From contig JAVJSN010000015.1 of assembly GCA_040219355.1 (NCBI GenBank), positions 186,001 to 250,000 on the forward strand: a DNA stretch of 64,000 nt, given 5' to 3'. How positions within the stretch are numbered: the stretch's first letter is position 1; each line of letters starts with the position of its first letter. Shown here one piece after another: positions 17,089 to 24,153 of this stretch. Source of the stretch: MH13 sp040219355 (GTDB lineage: Bacteria; Pseudomonadota; Alphaproteobacteria; Rhizobiales; MH13). The notes under the pieces were generated by a model, which was given only the letters and a program-made list of their open reading frames with translations, was not told the DNA's origin and searched no databases. The position numbers and the translations under genes were made by a program.

Positions 17089-17874
17089 CTATCTGCCAAC
17101 TTGGGCGGCTGCTTCCTCGATCCAAGTGGGAAAGTAGTATGAACCGTGCTCAAGTTTCCAGTCATAGACATGGAAAAGATCGCCTAAATTGGCCGCGTCA
17201 CTGTGCGTGGCGAGCCACGGCAGTTGCGCAAGTGAGACAGGTCGCACTTTGTCAAAATAGCACCAAGTTCTATGCCTTTGATCAATTTCGTGGAACTGTA
17301 TCGACTGGTCCGATCTATCGATACTGTAGCCAAGGTAACGCAAAGGGTTCGGTCCAGGCTCTGGTGGTCGTTCGTAGAAAACGTCCGAGATCGATTGCGA
17401 ACTCAGAATACCGGACTGAGGGGGAGAAGGACGCTGGACACCAAGCCCGAACAAGCTTCCCAGAGTTGGTTGTCGATAGCTAACATCGTGCATCCAGGGG
17501 TTCGCGGCTTGCCTAGAATTGTCTTGTAAACCCATTGCAACCGATCCTCTTCGGGGCGCAAATCCTACATCGTGGATCCGTACTCCGAGTATCCCGTTAC
17601 CGCGTGCTAAGCTCGCGAGGATTTCATATCGGACCCAAGGTCGTTCCCAGGTCCGGCTACCAATTAGAACGCAGGTAACCGAGCTACCCCTTAAGCCTTC
17701 ATCGATCATCCGTTGTATCGCTATGGAACCTTGTTTTTTTGCCTCTTCCCAAAGACTCTTGTCATGGAAACGGGCGGCCTTCTTGTACCAGCGAGTGATT
17801 TGATCTGAATTGCGAACTATGTTCGCACGAGTGACATCGTCATAATGGAAGCTGAAAAACACTTTGCGGGGCAT
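17089..17874 (-). CDS. TIR-like (MTH538/ThsB-type) domain protein, probable defence component
   Basis: 261 residues. The N-terminal about 130 residues form a MTH538-type TIR-like domain: KVFFSFHYDDVTRANIVRNS, then GSSVTCVLIGSRTWERPWVRYEI, and the GNGILGVRIH strand, as in Thoeris ThsB proteins. The C-terminal 130 residues are unrecognised. ThsB-type proteins make a nucleotide signal from NAD after phage infection that triggers an effector. It lies 4 bases downstream of a two-helix membrane-protein gene on the same strand. The base composition is lower in G+C than the flanking metabolic genes. Assignment to defence is by family and context. Confidence 0.8.
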   Translation of the reverse strand: MPRKVFFSFHYDDVTRANIVRNSDQITRWYKKAARFHDKSLWEEAKKQGSIAIQRMIDEGLRGSSVTCVLIGSRTWERPWVRYEILASLARGNGILGVRIHDVGFAPRRGSVAMGLQDNSRQAANPWMHDVSYRQPTLGSLFGLGVQRPSPPQSGILSSQSISDVFYERPPEPGPNPLRYLGYSIDRSDQSIQFHEIDQRHRTWCYFDKVRPVSLAQLPWLATHSDAANLGDLFHVYDWKLEHGSYYFPTWIEEAAAQVGR

Positions 17875-17878
17875 CAGG

Positions 17879-18340
17879 CTACCTAAGTGAAAAAAACGTA
17901 AGCGCTACGACCACAACGCTTAAAACACTTGCGTGAAACCACATCACAGGCGGTGCCTTGAGCGTTTGAAACCATGTGGGAACCCGTGATGCGTGCGGGC
18001 GAGCATCTAGTTCAAAGCGATTGTTGGAATCGGGTTTCGACTTTCGTACGTGATCATACAACGCCCGATAGAGTCGTTCTTGGTGAAGATAATAAGCGTC
18101 CAGAGTCCAGAATGTTAGTGCTGGAAGAAGTCCCACTGCCATTGCTAATGACGGCTCGGCTCCCCTTACAGCCAAAAGGAAGACTGCCGCAATAATAGTG
18201 ACAGACCAACCCTTTAGTACAAAGGAGTTGCTTGCATGGCGTTCGACAATCCTCTGTATGAACTCCAAATGTTTGGGGAGATCGTCCACTTCGGGCACCA
18301 GCAACGTTCCTATCTTTTTTCGGCGACAAGCAATCGCCAC
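17879..18340 (-). CDS. Two-helix membrane protein paired with the TIR-like gene, possible effector
   Basis: 153 residues from a GTG at 18340, with possible later GTG starts. There are three hydrophobic stretches: a likely pair around 45-60 and 64-82 and a C-terminal helix near 132-150. An aromatic-rich motif, TFWTLDAYYLHQERLYRAL, follows the first pair. Similar small 2TM proteins sit beside TIR-like or nucleotide-signalling genes in bacteria and are thought to act as membrane-damaging effectors. No Macro, SIR2 or SLOG domain is present, so it does not match a canonical ThsA. The functional call is inferred from position. Confidence 0.6.
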   Translation of the reverse strand: MAIACRRKKIGTLLVPEVDDLPKHLEFIQRIVERHASNSFVLKGWSVTIIAAVFLLAVRGAEPSLAMAVGLLPALTFWTLDAYYLHQERLYRALYDHVRKSKPDSNNRFELDARPHASRVPTWFQTLKAPPVMWFHASVLSVVVVALTFFSLR

Positions 18341-18444
18341 GATTATCTATATATAGATGCCATTTTCAGTCAATACACAACATGTAGTGTTCTTGCCGAC
18401 TTTCTTTCAACCCTTTCCGGTTGCAGTCACCCCTTGACCAAAAT

Positions 18445-18460
18445 TTGACCAAATGGTCTA
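18445..18460. promoter_or_regulatory. RutR operator before the F420 biosynthesis operon
   Basis: TTGACCAAATGGTCTA matches the RutR palindrome TTGACCA-NN-TGGTCAA at 13 of 14 defined bases. An extra half-site TTGACCA lies just upstream at 18434-18440. It is 64 bases ahead of the cofG start, in a 183-base divergent spacer between the 2TM gene and cofG. The core GACCAAATGGTC is identical to the site at 4025-4036. Confidence 0.75.
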
Positions 18461-18523
18461 CTTTTCTCTTGAAAGCGGTTTTGCCCGCAGAAGGCAGGCG
18501 CTTGAGCGAGGGGAAGGCAGTCG

Positions 18524-19702
18524 ATGGTCAGCCTGCAAGAAGCAGTGGCGTTTGAAGCCTTGGCGACCGAGCGGTCGTTTCAAGGAAACGGCGCGAGTTC
18601 GCCTTTCCAAGAGCTGATGCGCCAGGCCTCTGCCATGCGCGCAGCCCACTGGGGCGAGACCATCACCTATTCTCGCAAAGTGTTTGCGCCGCTGACCACC
18701 ATGTGCCGCGACACGTGCGGCTACTGCACGTTCGTCAAGCACCCTGATGATCCTGGCGCCTATATCATGACGCCGGATGAGGTGCTCGCCGCCGCCCGCA
18801 AGGGAGAAGCGACCGGCTGCAAGGAGCTGCTCTTCTCCCTCGGCGAGAAGCCGGAGCAGCGCTACGAGAAAGCCGCCAAGGCGCTGGCGGCGCTCGGCTA
18901 TAACTCCATGATCGACTATCTGGCTGCCATGTGTGCGCTGGTGTTGGAAGAAACTTCGCTGCTGCCGCACGTCAATGCCGGCACGCTGACCGATGATGAG
19001 ATCGCTCAGTTGAAGCCAGTGTCGGCCTCCATGGGCATGATGTTGGAGACCGTGTCCAACCGGTTGATGCAGCCGGGCCAGCCGCATCATCAATGCCCCG
19101 ACAAAACGCCCAAGGCGCGGCTGCGCACTCTTGAGGTTGCCGGGCGCAACAAGGTGCCGTTCACCACCGGCCTGTTGATCGGCATTGGCGAGACCTGGGC
19201 GGAGCGCGTGGAGGCGCTGGCGGCGATCAATGCGGCGCATCAGCGCCACGGGCATATTCAGGAAGTGATCATCCAGAATTTCAAGGCCAAGCCGGGCATC
19301 GCCATGGCCAATCATTCCGAGCCATCGCTTGACGATATGCTGCTGACGCTCGCCACCGCGCGGCTGATGCTTGATCCATCGATCAGCCTGCAAGCACCGC
19401 CAAACTTGTCCTCCCGCCACGCGGCCTATCTGGATGCCGGGATCAATGATTGGGGCGGCATTTCGCCAGTGACCCGCGATTTTATCAATCCCGAACGCCC
19501 CTGGCCGCAGCTTGACGGGCTCGCCAGGGCCTGCGCCGAAAAGGGTCTTACGTTGCAAGAGCGGTTGACGGTGTACCCCGCCTATCTGGATGCCGATGGC
19601 TTTGTGGCCGTGCCCGTTGCCGCTCGTGCGCAAGCGATGGCGCGCAAGGATGGGCTCGCGGCGCGACAGGCTTTGGAGCAAATCTTGGAAGGTGCGGCCT
19701 GA
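18524..19702 (+). CDS. cofG: 7,8-didemethyl-8-hydroxy-5-deazariboflavin synthase subunit CofG
   Basis: 392 residues, a radical-SAM enzyme with the cluster motif C61-x3-C65-x2-C68 in TTMCRDTCGYCTF. Further CofG-specific pieces are LLFSLGEKPE, LPHVNAGTL, TTGLLIGIGET, IIQNFKAKPG and QAPPNLSSR. With CofH it makes the deazaflavin Fo from tyrosine and the flavin precursor. An SD-like GAGGGGAAGG lies upstream. It is the first gene of the F420 operon, headed by the RutR-type palindrome. The C-terminal 60 residues are longer than in archaeal CofG. Confidence 0.93.
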   Translation: MVSLQEAVAFEALATERSFQGNGASSPFQELMRQASAMRAAHWGETITYSRKVFAPLTTMCRDTCGYCTFVKHPDDPGAYIMTPDEVLAAARKGEATGCKELLFSLGEKPEQRYEKAAKALAALGYNSMIDYLAAMCALVLEETSLLPHVNAGTLTDDEIAQLKPVSASMGMMLETVSNRLMQPGQPHHQCPDKTPKARLRTLEVAGRNKVPFTTGLLIGIGETWAERVEALAAINAAHQRHGHIQEVIIQNFKAKPGIAMANHSEPSLDDMLLTLATARLMLDPSISLQAPPNLSSRHAAYLDAGINDWGGISPVTRDFINPERPWPQLDGLARACAEKGLTLQERLTVYPAYLDADGFVAVPVAARAQAMARKDGLAARQALEQILEGAA

Positions 19703-21042
19703 TGCTGATGCCCAAACCTGCCTCCGCCTGCGTGCGGGCCATTCTGGACAAGGCCTTGGCAGGTGGTGAGGTGAGCCGTGATGAGGGTGAAGCTCTGTTC
19801 CGCGCGCGCGGTGCCGATCTGGCGGCCGTGGTGGCGGTTGCCGATCAACTGCGACGCCAGGTCTGCGGCGATGCGGTGACGTTCGCCGTCAACCGGAACA
19901 TCAACTTCACCAACATCTGCTACATGGGCTGTCAGTTCTGCGGCTTTGCCAAGCGCATGGAAGATAAGGGCGCGGAGTTTCTATCGCTGGAAACTGTTGT
20001 CGCCCGCGCCCGTGAGGCATGGGATCGCGGCGCCACGGAAGTGTGCATCCAGGGCGGGCTGCACCCAAAGATGAAGGGCACGCATTACCGCGATATCCTG
20101 CTCGCCATCAAAGCCGAGCTGCCGGACATGCACATTCATGCCTTCTCACCGTTTGAGATTTGGTATGGCGTGAAAAAGACAGGCATGAGCATTGCCGAGT
20201 TTCTGGCCGATCTGAAGGCCTGCGGATTGGGGTCGATGCCGGGCACGGCGGCGGAGATTCTGGATACCGAAATTCGCAAAGTTCTGACCCGCGACAAGCT
20301 GACGACCGATGAGTGGGTGGAGATCATCTCCACTGCGCATCAGGTCGGCATTCCGACCACCGCAACGATCATGTACGGCCATGTGGATGGGCCGCAGCAT
20401 TGGGCCGATCATTTGGAGCGTTTGCGCGAAATTGCGCGTGTTCGTCCGCTTCACCAAGCGGACGGTCTGCATCAAAAAGCGGACGGTCCGCAGACTAGTC
20501 TGCTTAAAACAGCGGACGGTCTGCATAAGCAAGCGGACGGTCTGTCTCAAAATCAGGGCCCAACGCCTGCCGGGTTCACCGAATTTGTACCGCTGTCCTT
20601 CGTTCACGAGGATGCGCCGCTTTACCTGAAAGATCCTACAGCCGTACGTCCTGGGCCGACCCGCGACGAGGTGGTCGCAATGCATGCCGTCTCGCGGATC
20701 ATGCTTCACGGATACATCGATAATATTCAGGTTTCCTGGACAAAACTTGGCCCCGAAATGGCGCAGGCGATGCTCGCCTGCGGCGTCAACGATTTGGGCG
20801 GCACGCTGATGAATGAAAGCATATCCAGAGCCGCCGGAGCGAAGAACGGCCAGGAGGTGACGGCCCACGAGATGGTGCAAATCATCCGCTCTGCAGGTCG
20901 GGTTCCTGTGCAACGGAATACGCTTTACGGAACGGTGCGAGAATTCGAGAATTCCGACCCAGACATGCAGGCGCCTTTGGTCGATCGCAAGGGTTCTAAC
21001 CCTTTGGCATTCCTCGAAAAAGGTGAACGCAAACGTGCCTAA
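19702..21042 (+). CDS. cofH: 5-amino-6-(D-ribitylamino)uracil-L-tyrosine 4-hydroxyphenyl transferase CofH, with repeat insertion
   Basis: 446 residues. The radical-SAM cluster motif is C73-x3-C77-x2-C80 (NICYMGCQFCGF). CofH signatures: EVCIQGGLHP, HIHAFSPFE, GLGSMPGTAAEIL, IMYGHVDGP, FTEFVPLSFVH and ISRAAGAKNGQ. It uses tyrosine and 5-amino-6-ribitylaminouracil, itself a pyrimidine. Between LREI (around residue 242) and GFTEFVPL is an insertion of about 45 residues made of ADGLH-type repeats, where relatives have a short loop. The reading frame stays open, so it is probably still active. It overlaps cofG by one base and cofD by 20. Confidence 0.92.
   Translation: MLMPKPASACVRAILDKALAGGEVSRDEGEALFRARGADLAAVVAVADQLRRQVCGDAVTFAVNRNINFTNICYMGCQFCGFAKRMEDKGAEFLSLETVVARAREAWDRGATEVCIQGGLHPKMKGTHYRDILLAIKAELPDMHIHAFSPFEIWYGVKKTGMSIAEFLADLKACGLGSMPGTAAEILDTEIRKVLTRDKLTTDEWVEIISTAHQVGIPTTATIMYGHVDGPQHWADHLERLREIARVRPLHQADGLHQKADGPQTSLLKTADGLHKQADGLSQNQGPTPAGFTEFVPLSFVHEDAPLYLKDPTAVRPGPTRDEVVAMHAVSRIMLHGYIDNIQVSWTKLGPEMAQAMLACGVNDLGGTLMNESISRAAGAKNGQEVTAHEMVQIIRSAGRVPVQRNTLYGTVREFENSDPDMQAPLVDRKGSNPLAFLEKGERKRA
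20443..20545 (+). repeat. Palindrome-rich in-frame repeat insertion inside cofH
   Basis: Four copies of an AGCGGACGGTCTGC-like unit begin at 20457, 20478, 20511 and 20532. The first is led by CGTCCGCTT (20443-20451), which forms a 9-bp hairpin with AAGCGGACG (20456-20464). A perfect 14-base palindrome GCAGACTAGTCTGC lies at 20490-20503. Translated, it gives heptad-like xADGLHx peptides. It resembles coding-region palindromic elements such as those described in Rickettsia, but no family is recognised. Confidence 0.8.
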
Positions 21043-21961
21043 GGTGACGCTCCTTGCAGGCGGTGTCGGCGGTGCCAAAATGGCTGAAGGTTTGGCCGCG
21101 CTGGAGGGTGTTGAGCTCACCATTATCGGTAATATCGCCGATGATGAGCAGTTTCACGGGCTTTGGGTCTCACCGGACATCGATACGGTGACCTACACGC
21201 TGGCTGGGATGATTGATCGCGGCCAAGGTTGGGGTGTTGCGGACGAAGGTTTGCGGGCGCTCGGCATGTTGGAAAAATTGGGCGAGCCCACCTGGATGAC
21301 GTTGGGCGACAAAGACCTTGGCCTGCATATTTATCGTACCATGCGCCGCGCCGAGGGCGATCGTCCTAGCGATATTGCCCGCCATATTGCCAAGGCTTTT
21401 GGTGTGAAACCGACCATCGTTCTGCCGACCGATGATTGGATGCAAACGCGGCTCGTCACCGATATTGGACCTCTGAGTTTCCAAGAATATTTCGTGCGCG
21501 AAAAGTGCGCGCCGGAGGTTCAAGAGATTTGGTTTGAGGGCGTAGAATTCGCCAAGCCGACGCCGGAGGCGCTGGAAGCCCTTGAAAACGCGGACCTTAT
21601 TGTGCTTGCTCCCTCCAATCCCTTGGTGAGTCTTGATCCGATCCTGGCCATACCCGGCATGCACAATGCTGTGGTCGAGGCACCGGCGCACGTGATCGCG
21701 GTCAGCCCATTGATTGCTGGCAAGACGGTCAAAGGTCCGGCGGCCAGGATGATGGAAAGTTTGGGGCTGGAGCCTTCTGCGCTGGGTATCGCCCGTCTTT
21801 ACCAAGGGCTGGTCGACGTGCTTGTGATCGACGCCCAAGATGCCTCTCTCCAGCAAGCCATCGAAGCACTGGGCATGGCGGTTTCAACGACTGACATTTT
21901 GATGCCAACGCTGGAGCGCAAGCGCGATGTTGCCTCCCATTTGTTGGAGGTGGCGCCGTGA
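21023..21961 (+). CDS. cofD: 2-phospho-L-lactate (phosphoenolpyruvyl) transferase CofD
   Basis: 312 residues from GTG 21023, overlapping the end of cofH; a second GTG at 21035 is also possible. The N-terminal VTLLAGGVGGAKMAEGL is the family nucleotide-sugar-like motif, and GNIADDEQFHGL, SPDIDTVTYTLAG, LTD-like segments and APSNPLVSLDPIL are all present. It transfers the phospholactyl or phosphoenolpyruvyl group onto Fo to give (dehydro)F420-0. A separate dehydro-F420-0 reductase gene is not seen in the window. Confidence 0.92.
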   Translation: MNANVPKVTLLAGGVGGAKMAEGLAALEGVELTIIGNIADDEQFHGLWVSPDIDTVTYTLAGMIDRGQGWGVADEGLRALGMLEKLGEPTWMTLGDKDLGLHIYRTMRRAEGDRPSDIARHIAKAFGVKPTIVLPTDDWMQTRLVTDIGPLSFQEYFVREKCAPEVQEIWFEGVEFAKPTPEALEALENADLIVLAPSNPLVSLDPILAIPGMHNAVVEAPAHVIAVSPLIAGKTVKGPAARMMESLGLEPSALGIARLYQGLVDVLVIDAQDASLQQAIEALGMAVSTTDILMPTLERKRDVASHLLEVAP

Positions 21962-22605
21962 GTTCATCCAACGCCTCACTCTGCATCGTCATTCCGATGA
22001 AAGATCCCGCAGAGGCCAAAACCCGCCTTGGCAATACGCTGCCCGCCAAGACTCGCGCGGCGCTGACTCGCACTTTGTTTCGGCAGACACTCCGGGTGCT
22101 CAAAACGCTCGACCAAGACTTGCATATCGTCGTCGTGACCAATTCTGATGCGATTGCCGAGATCTGTTTGCCGTTTCGCGTGCAGGTGTTGGCCGATCCG
22201 GGCGAAGGGTTGAACGAGGCGGTAAAGGCGGGCGCGGACTATGCGGCGCACCACCGCTTTTCCAGCGTTTGCATTCTGCCGGGTGATCTGGCCGACCCGG
22301 CGCTAAGCGACCTATCAGCGCTGTTGGCGATGCCCCGCGAAGAGAAGTCCGTGATCCTCGCGCCGGCCCATGATGGCGGGACAAACGCGCTCGTGGTTAC
22401 CCCACCTGACGCCATGACCTTCGCTTATGGCCCAGATAGCTGCGCGGCTCATCAGGCTTTGGCGGAAAAGGCCGGACTTTCGTGCCTGGTCATGCCGCTG
22501 ACGAGCCTGCTCTACGATGTCGATCGCTCCTCTGACCTTGGCGCCCGCCTGGTGCGCGGGCTCGATCGTTCGCTTGGTGCTTTCAACAAGGCGGTTGAGC
22601 TATGA
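21958..22605 (+). CDS. cofC: 2-phospho-L-lactate / PEP guanylyltransferase CofC
   Basis: 215 residues, GTG start overlapping the cofD stop by 4 bases. CofC/FbiD signatures: IVIPMKDPAEAKTRL near the start, VLADPGEGLNEAV, ILPGDLADP, PAHDGGTNAL and FAYGPDSCAAHQALA. It activates PEP, 2-phospholactate or 3-phosphoglycerate with GTP for CofD. The substrate choice decides the F420 type and cannot be read safely here. Confidence 0.9.
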   Translation: MSSSNASLCIVIPMKDPAEAKTRLGNTLPAKTRAALTRTLFRQTLRVLKTLDQDLHIVVVTNSDAIAEICLPFRVQVLADPGEGLNEAVKAGADYAAHHRFSSVCILPGDLADPALSDLSALLAMPREEKSVILAPAHDGGTNALVVTPPDAMTFAYGPDSCAAHQALAEKAGLSCLVMPLTSLLYDVDRSSDLGARLVRGLDRSLGAFNKAVEL

Positions 22606-23375
22606 GGCGCGCGGAAATTCTGGCGGTTCCAGGCATACCGGAAGTGATAGCGGGCGATGACCTTGCGGCGCTGATTGGCGACGCGCTGGTGGCCGCTGAC
22701 CTGTTGCCGGGTGAGGGGGATATTCTCACCCTTGCGCACAAGATCGTCTCCAAGGCCGAAGGGCAGGTGCGGCGGCTTGCTGACATCACGCCAGGTGAAG
22801 ACGCGCTGCGCTACGGGGCGGAGCTTTCCAAAGACCCCCGCAAAGTGCAGGCGGTTTTGGATGAAAGCACGCGGGTGGTCCGCGCCTTCAAGCATCCGCA
22901 TGCCAATGAAGGCACAATGATCTGTGAGCATCGGCTGGGGCTGATTTCTGCCAACGCAGCGGTGGATGAAAGCAACACTGGTGGTGCGGACGAGGTGATA
23001 TTGTTGCCCAAAGACCCAGATGCCAGCGCGCAGAGGCTTCGCACCGCGCTGCAATCGCGCTTCGGCACAGATATCGGCATCATCATCACTGACACGTTTG
23101 GTCGCCCGTGGCGGCTTGGACAGGTGAACGTGGCCATTGGTTTGGCTGGTGTTCCGGCTCGGATCAACGAAGCGGGTGGACATGACGCACGCGGCCGCGA
23201 GTTAAGGGTGACCGAGCCAGCTTTTGCCGATGAGGTGGCGGCGGCGTCGGGTCTGGTGATTGGCAAAGCGGCGCAAACGCCGGTTGTGCTTTTTCGCGGC
23301 CTTGATTGGCCAACAACGAACGACGCGCGGGGGAACGACCTGATACGCGCGCAAACTGAGGATATGTTTCGATGA
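22602..23375 (+). CDS. cofE: Coenzyme F420-0:L-glutamate ligase CofE
   Basis: 257 residues, stand-alone CofE without the FbiB C-terminal nitroreductase-like domain. Signatures: EGDILTLAHKIVSKAEGQ, DPRKVQAVLDES, ICEHRLGLISANAAVDESN, DTFGRPWRLGQVNVAIG and DEVAAASGLV. It adds one or more glutamates to F420-0. The ATG overlaps the cofC stop. Confidence 0.92.
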   Translation: MRRAEILAVPGIPEVIAGDDLAALIGDALVAADLLPGEGDILTLAHKIVSKAEGQVRRLADITPGEDALRYGAELSKDPRKVQAVLDESTRVVRAFKHPHANEGTMICEHRLGLISANAAVDESNTGGADEVILLPKDPDASAQRLRTALQSRFGTDIGIIITDTFGRPWRLGQVNVAIGLAGVPARINEAGGHDARGRELRVTEPAFADEVAAASGLVIGKAAQTPVVLFRGLDWPTTNDARGNDLIRAQTEDMFR

Positions 23376-24040
23376 CACTTGCCATTGTCGGGGGCACCGG
23401 CCCTCAAGGAAAAGGGTTGGCGTTGCGCTTTGCACGTGCCGGCGTGCCGGTGGCCATAGGGTCACGCGATGGCGCCCGCGCCGCTGAGATCGCTGGCGCG
23501 CTTTCCGCGCAGCTTGGCAATGATGCCGCGCCGATCACGGGCCATAGCAATGATGAGGCGGTTGCTGCAGCCGACCGGATAGTGATCCTTTCGGTGCCTT
23601 ATGCTGGCCACAACGCGACGTTGGAGCAAATCAAGGGCGGGCTTACCGGTAAGATCTTGGTGGACATTGTGGTGCCTTTGTCACCCAACGACCCCAAGAC
23701 GGTCGACATGCCACCGGAAGGTTCGGCAACCGAGGCGGCGCAAGCAATTCTTGGCGACGACATTCCGGTTATTGGCGCCTTGCACAATGTTTCGGCAACA
23801 ACGCTCAACAATCTCGACTGGGATATCAATTGCGACATTCTGGTCTGCGGTAATTCGTTGGATGCCCGCAAAGAGGTGATGGATCTGATCAAAAAGCTTG
23901 GCGTGGAAGCCTACAATGCCGGTGGTGCCAGTGCCGCACGCTGCATTGAGGCGATAACCCCCATCCTCATTCGCATCAATATTTCCAAGCAGGTGCCGTT
24001 CACGCATGCAGGGATCAAGATATGGCCGCCCGAGCACTAA
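23372..24040 (+). CDS. fno: NADPH:F420 oxidoreductase (Fno)
   Basis: 222 residues with a Rossmann start AIVGGTGPQGKGLALRFA and GSRDGARAAEIA; further family marks are VPYAGHNATLEQI, VDIVVPL and NVSATTLNNLD. It exchanges hydride between NADPH and F420; in aerobic bacteria it usually charges F420H2 from NADPH. The ATG overlaps the cofE stop. Its own stop codon lies inside the loop of a terminator hairpin. A charging enzyme linked to biosynthesis implies that F420H2 is used by a reductase, and one is encoded next. Confidence 0.88.
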   Translation: MTLAIVGGTGPQGKGLALRFARAGVPVAIGSRDGARAAEIAGALSAQLGNDAAPITGHSNDEAVAAADRIVILSVPYAGHNATLEQIKGGLTGKILVDIVVPLSPNDPKTVDMPPEGSATEAAQAILGDDIPVIGALHNVSATTLNNLDWDINCDILVCGNSLDARKEVMDLIKKLGVEAYNAGGASAARCIEAITPILIRINISKQVPFTHAGIKIWPPEH

Positions 24041-24060
24041 CGTGCTCGGGATTTCTTTTT
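24029..24060 (+). terminator. Terminator overlapping the fno stop codon
   Basis: CCCGAGCAC (24029-24037) pairs with GTGCTCGGG (24042-24050), 9 bp with loop TAAC that contains the last base positions of the stop codon region, followed by ATTTCTTTTT. It should end or attenuate the cof operon before the LLM gene. Confidence 0.8.
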
Positions 24061-24109
24061 ATGCTGGGCTCGGGCGGAAAACCGGTTCCCACTTTTCCTA
24101 GCCCAGCAT
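24061..24109. repeat. Rhizobial-type intergenic palindrome
   Basis: A perfect 10-bp inverted repeat ATGCTGGGCT/AGCCCAGCAT encloses GCGGAAAACCGGTTCCCAC and TTTTCC. The GGAAAACCGG...CACTTTTCC core is a sequence style recurrent in intergenic repeats of rhizobial genomes. It lies between the cof operon terminator and the LLM oxidoreductase gene. Confidence 0.6.
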
Positions 24110-24153
24110 CGACTACCTGGACTGAAATCGAACAATACTAAGGGGATAAACCG

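Noticed and set aside
17879..18340. Canonical ThsA effector
   Set aside because: No SIR2, Macro or SLOG motifs; only hydrophobic helices and an aromatic motif are visible.
20146..21123. 325-codon minus-strand frame
   Set aside because: Antisense to cofH and cofD, which are clear families; the repeat insertion keeps the reverse frame open by chance.
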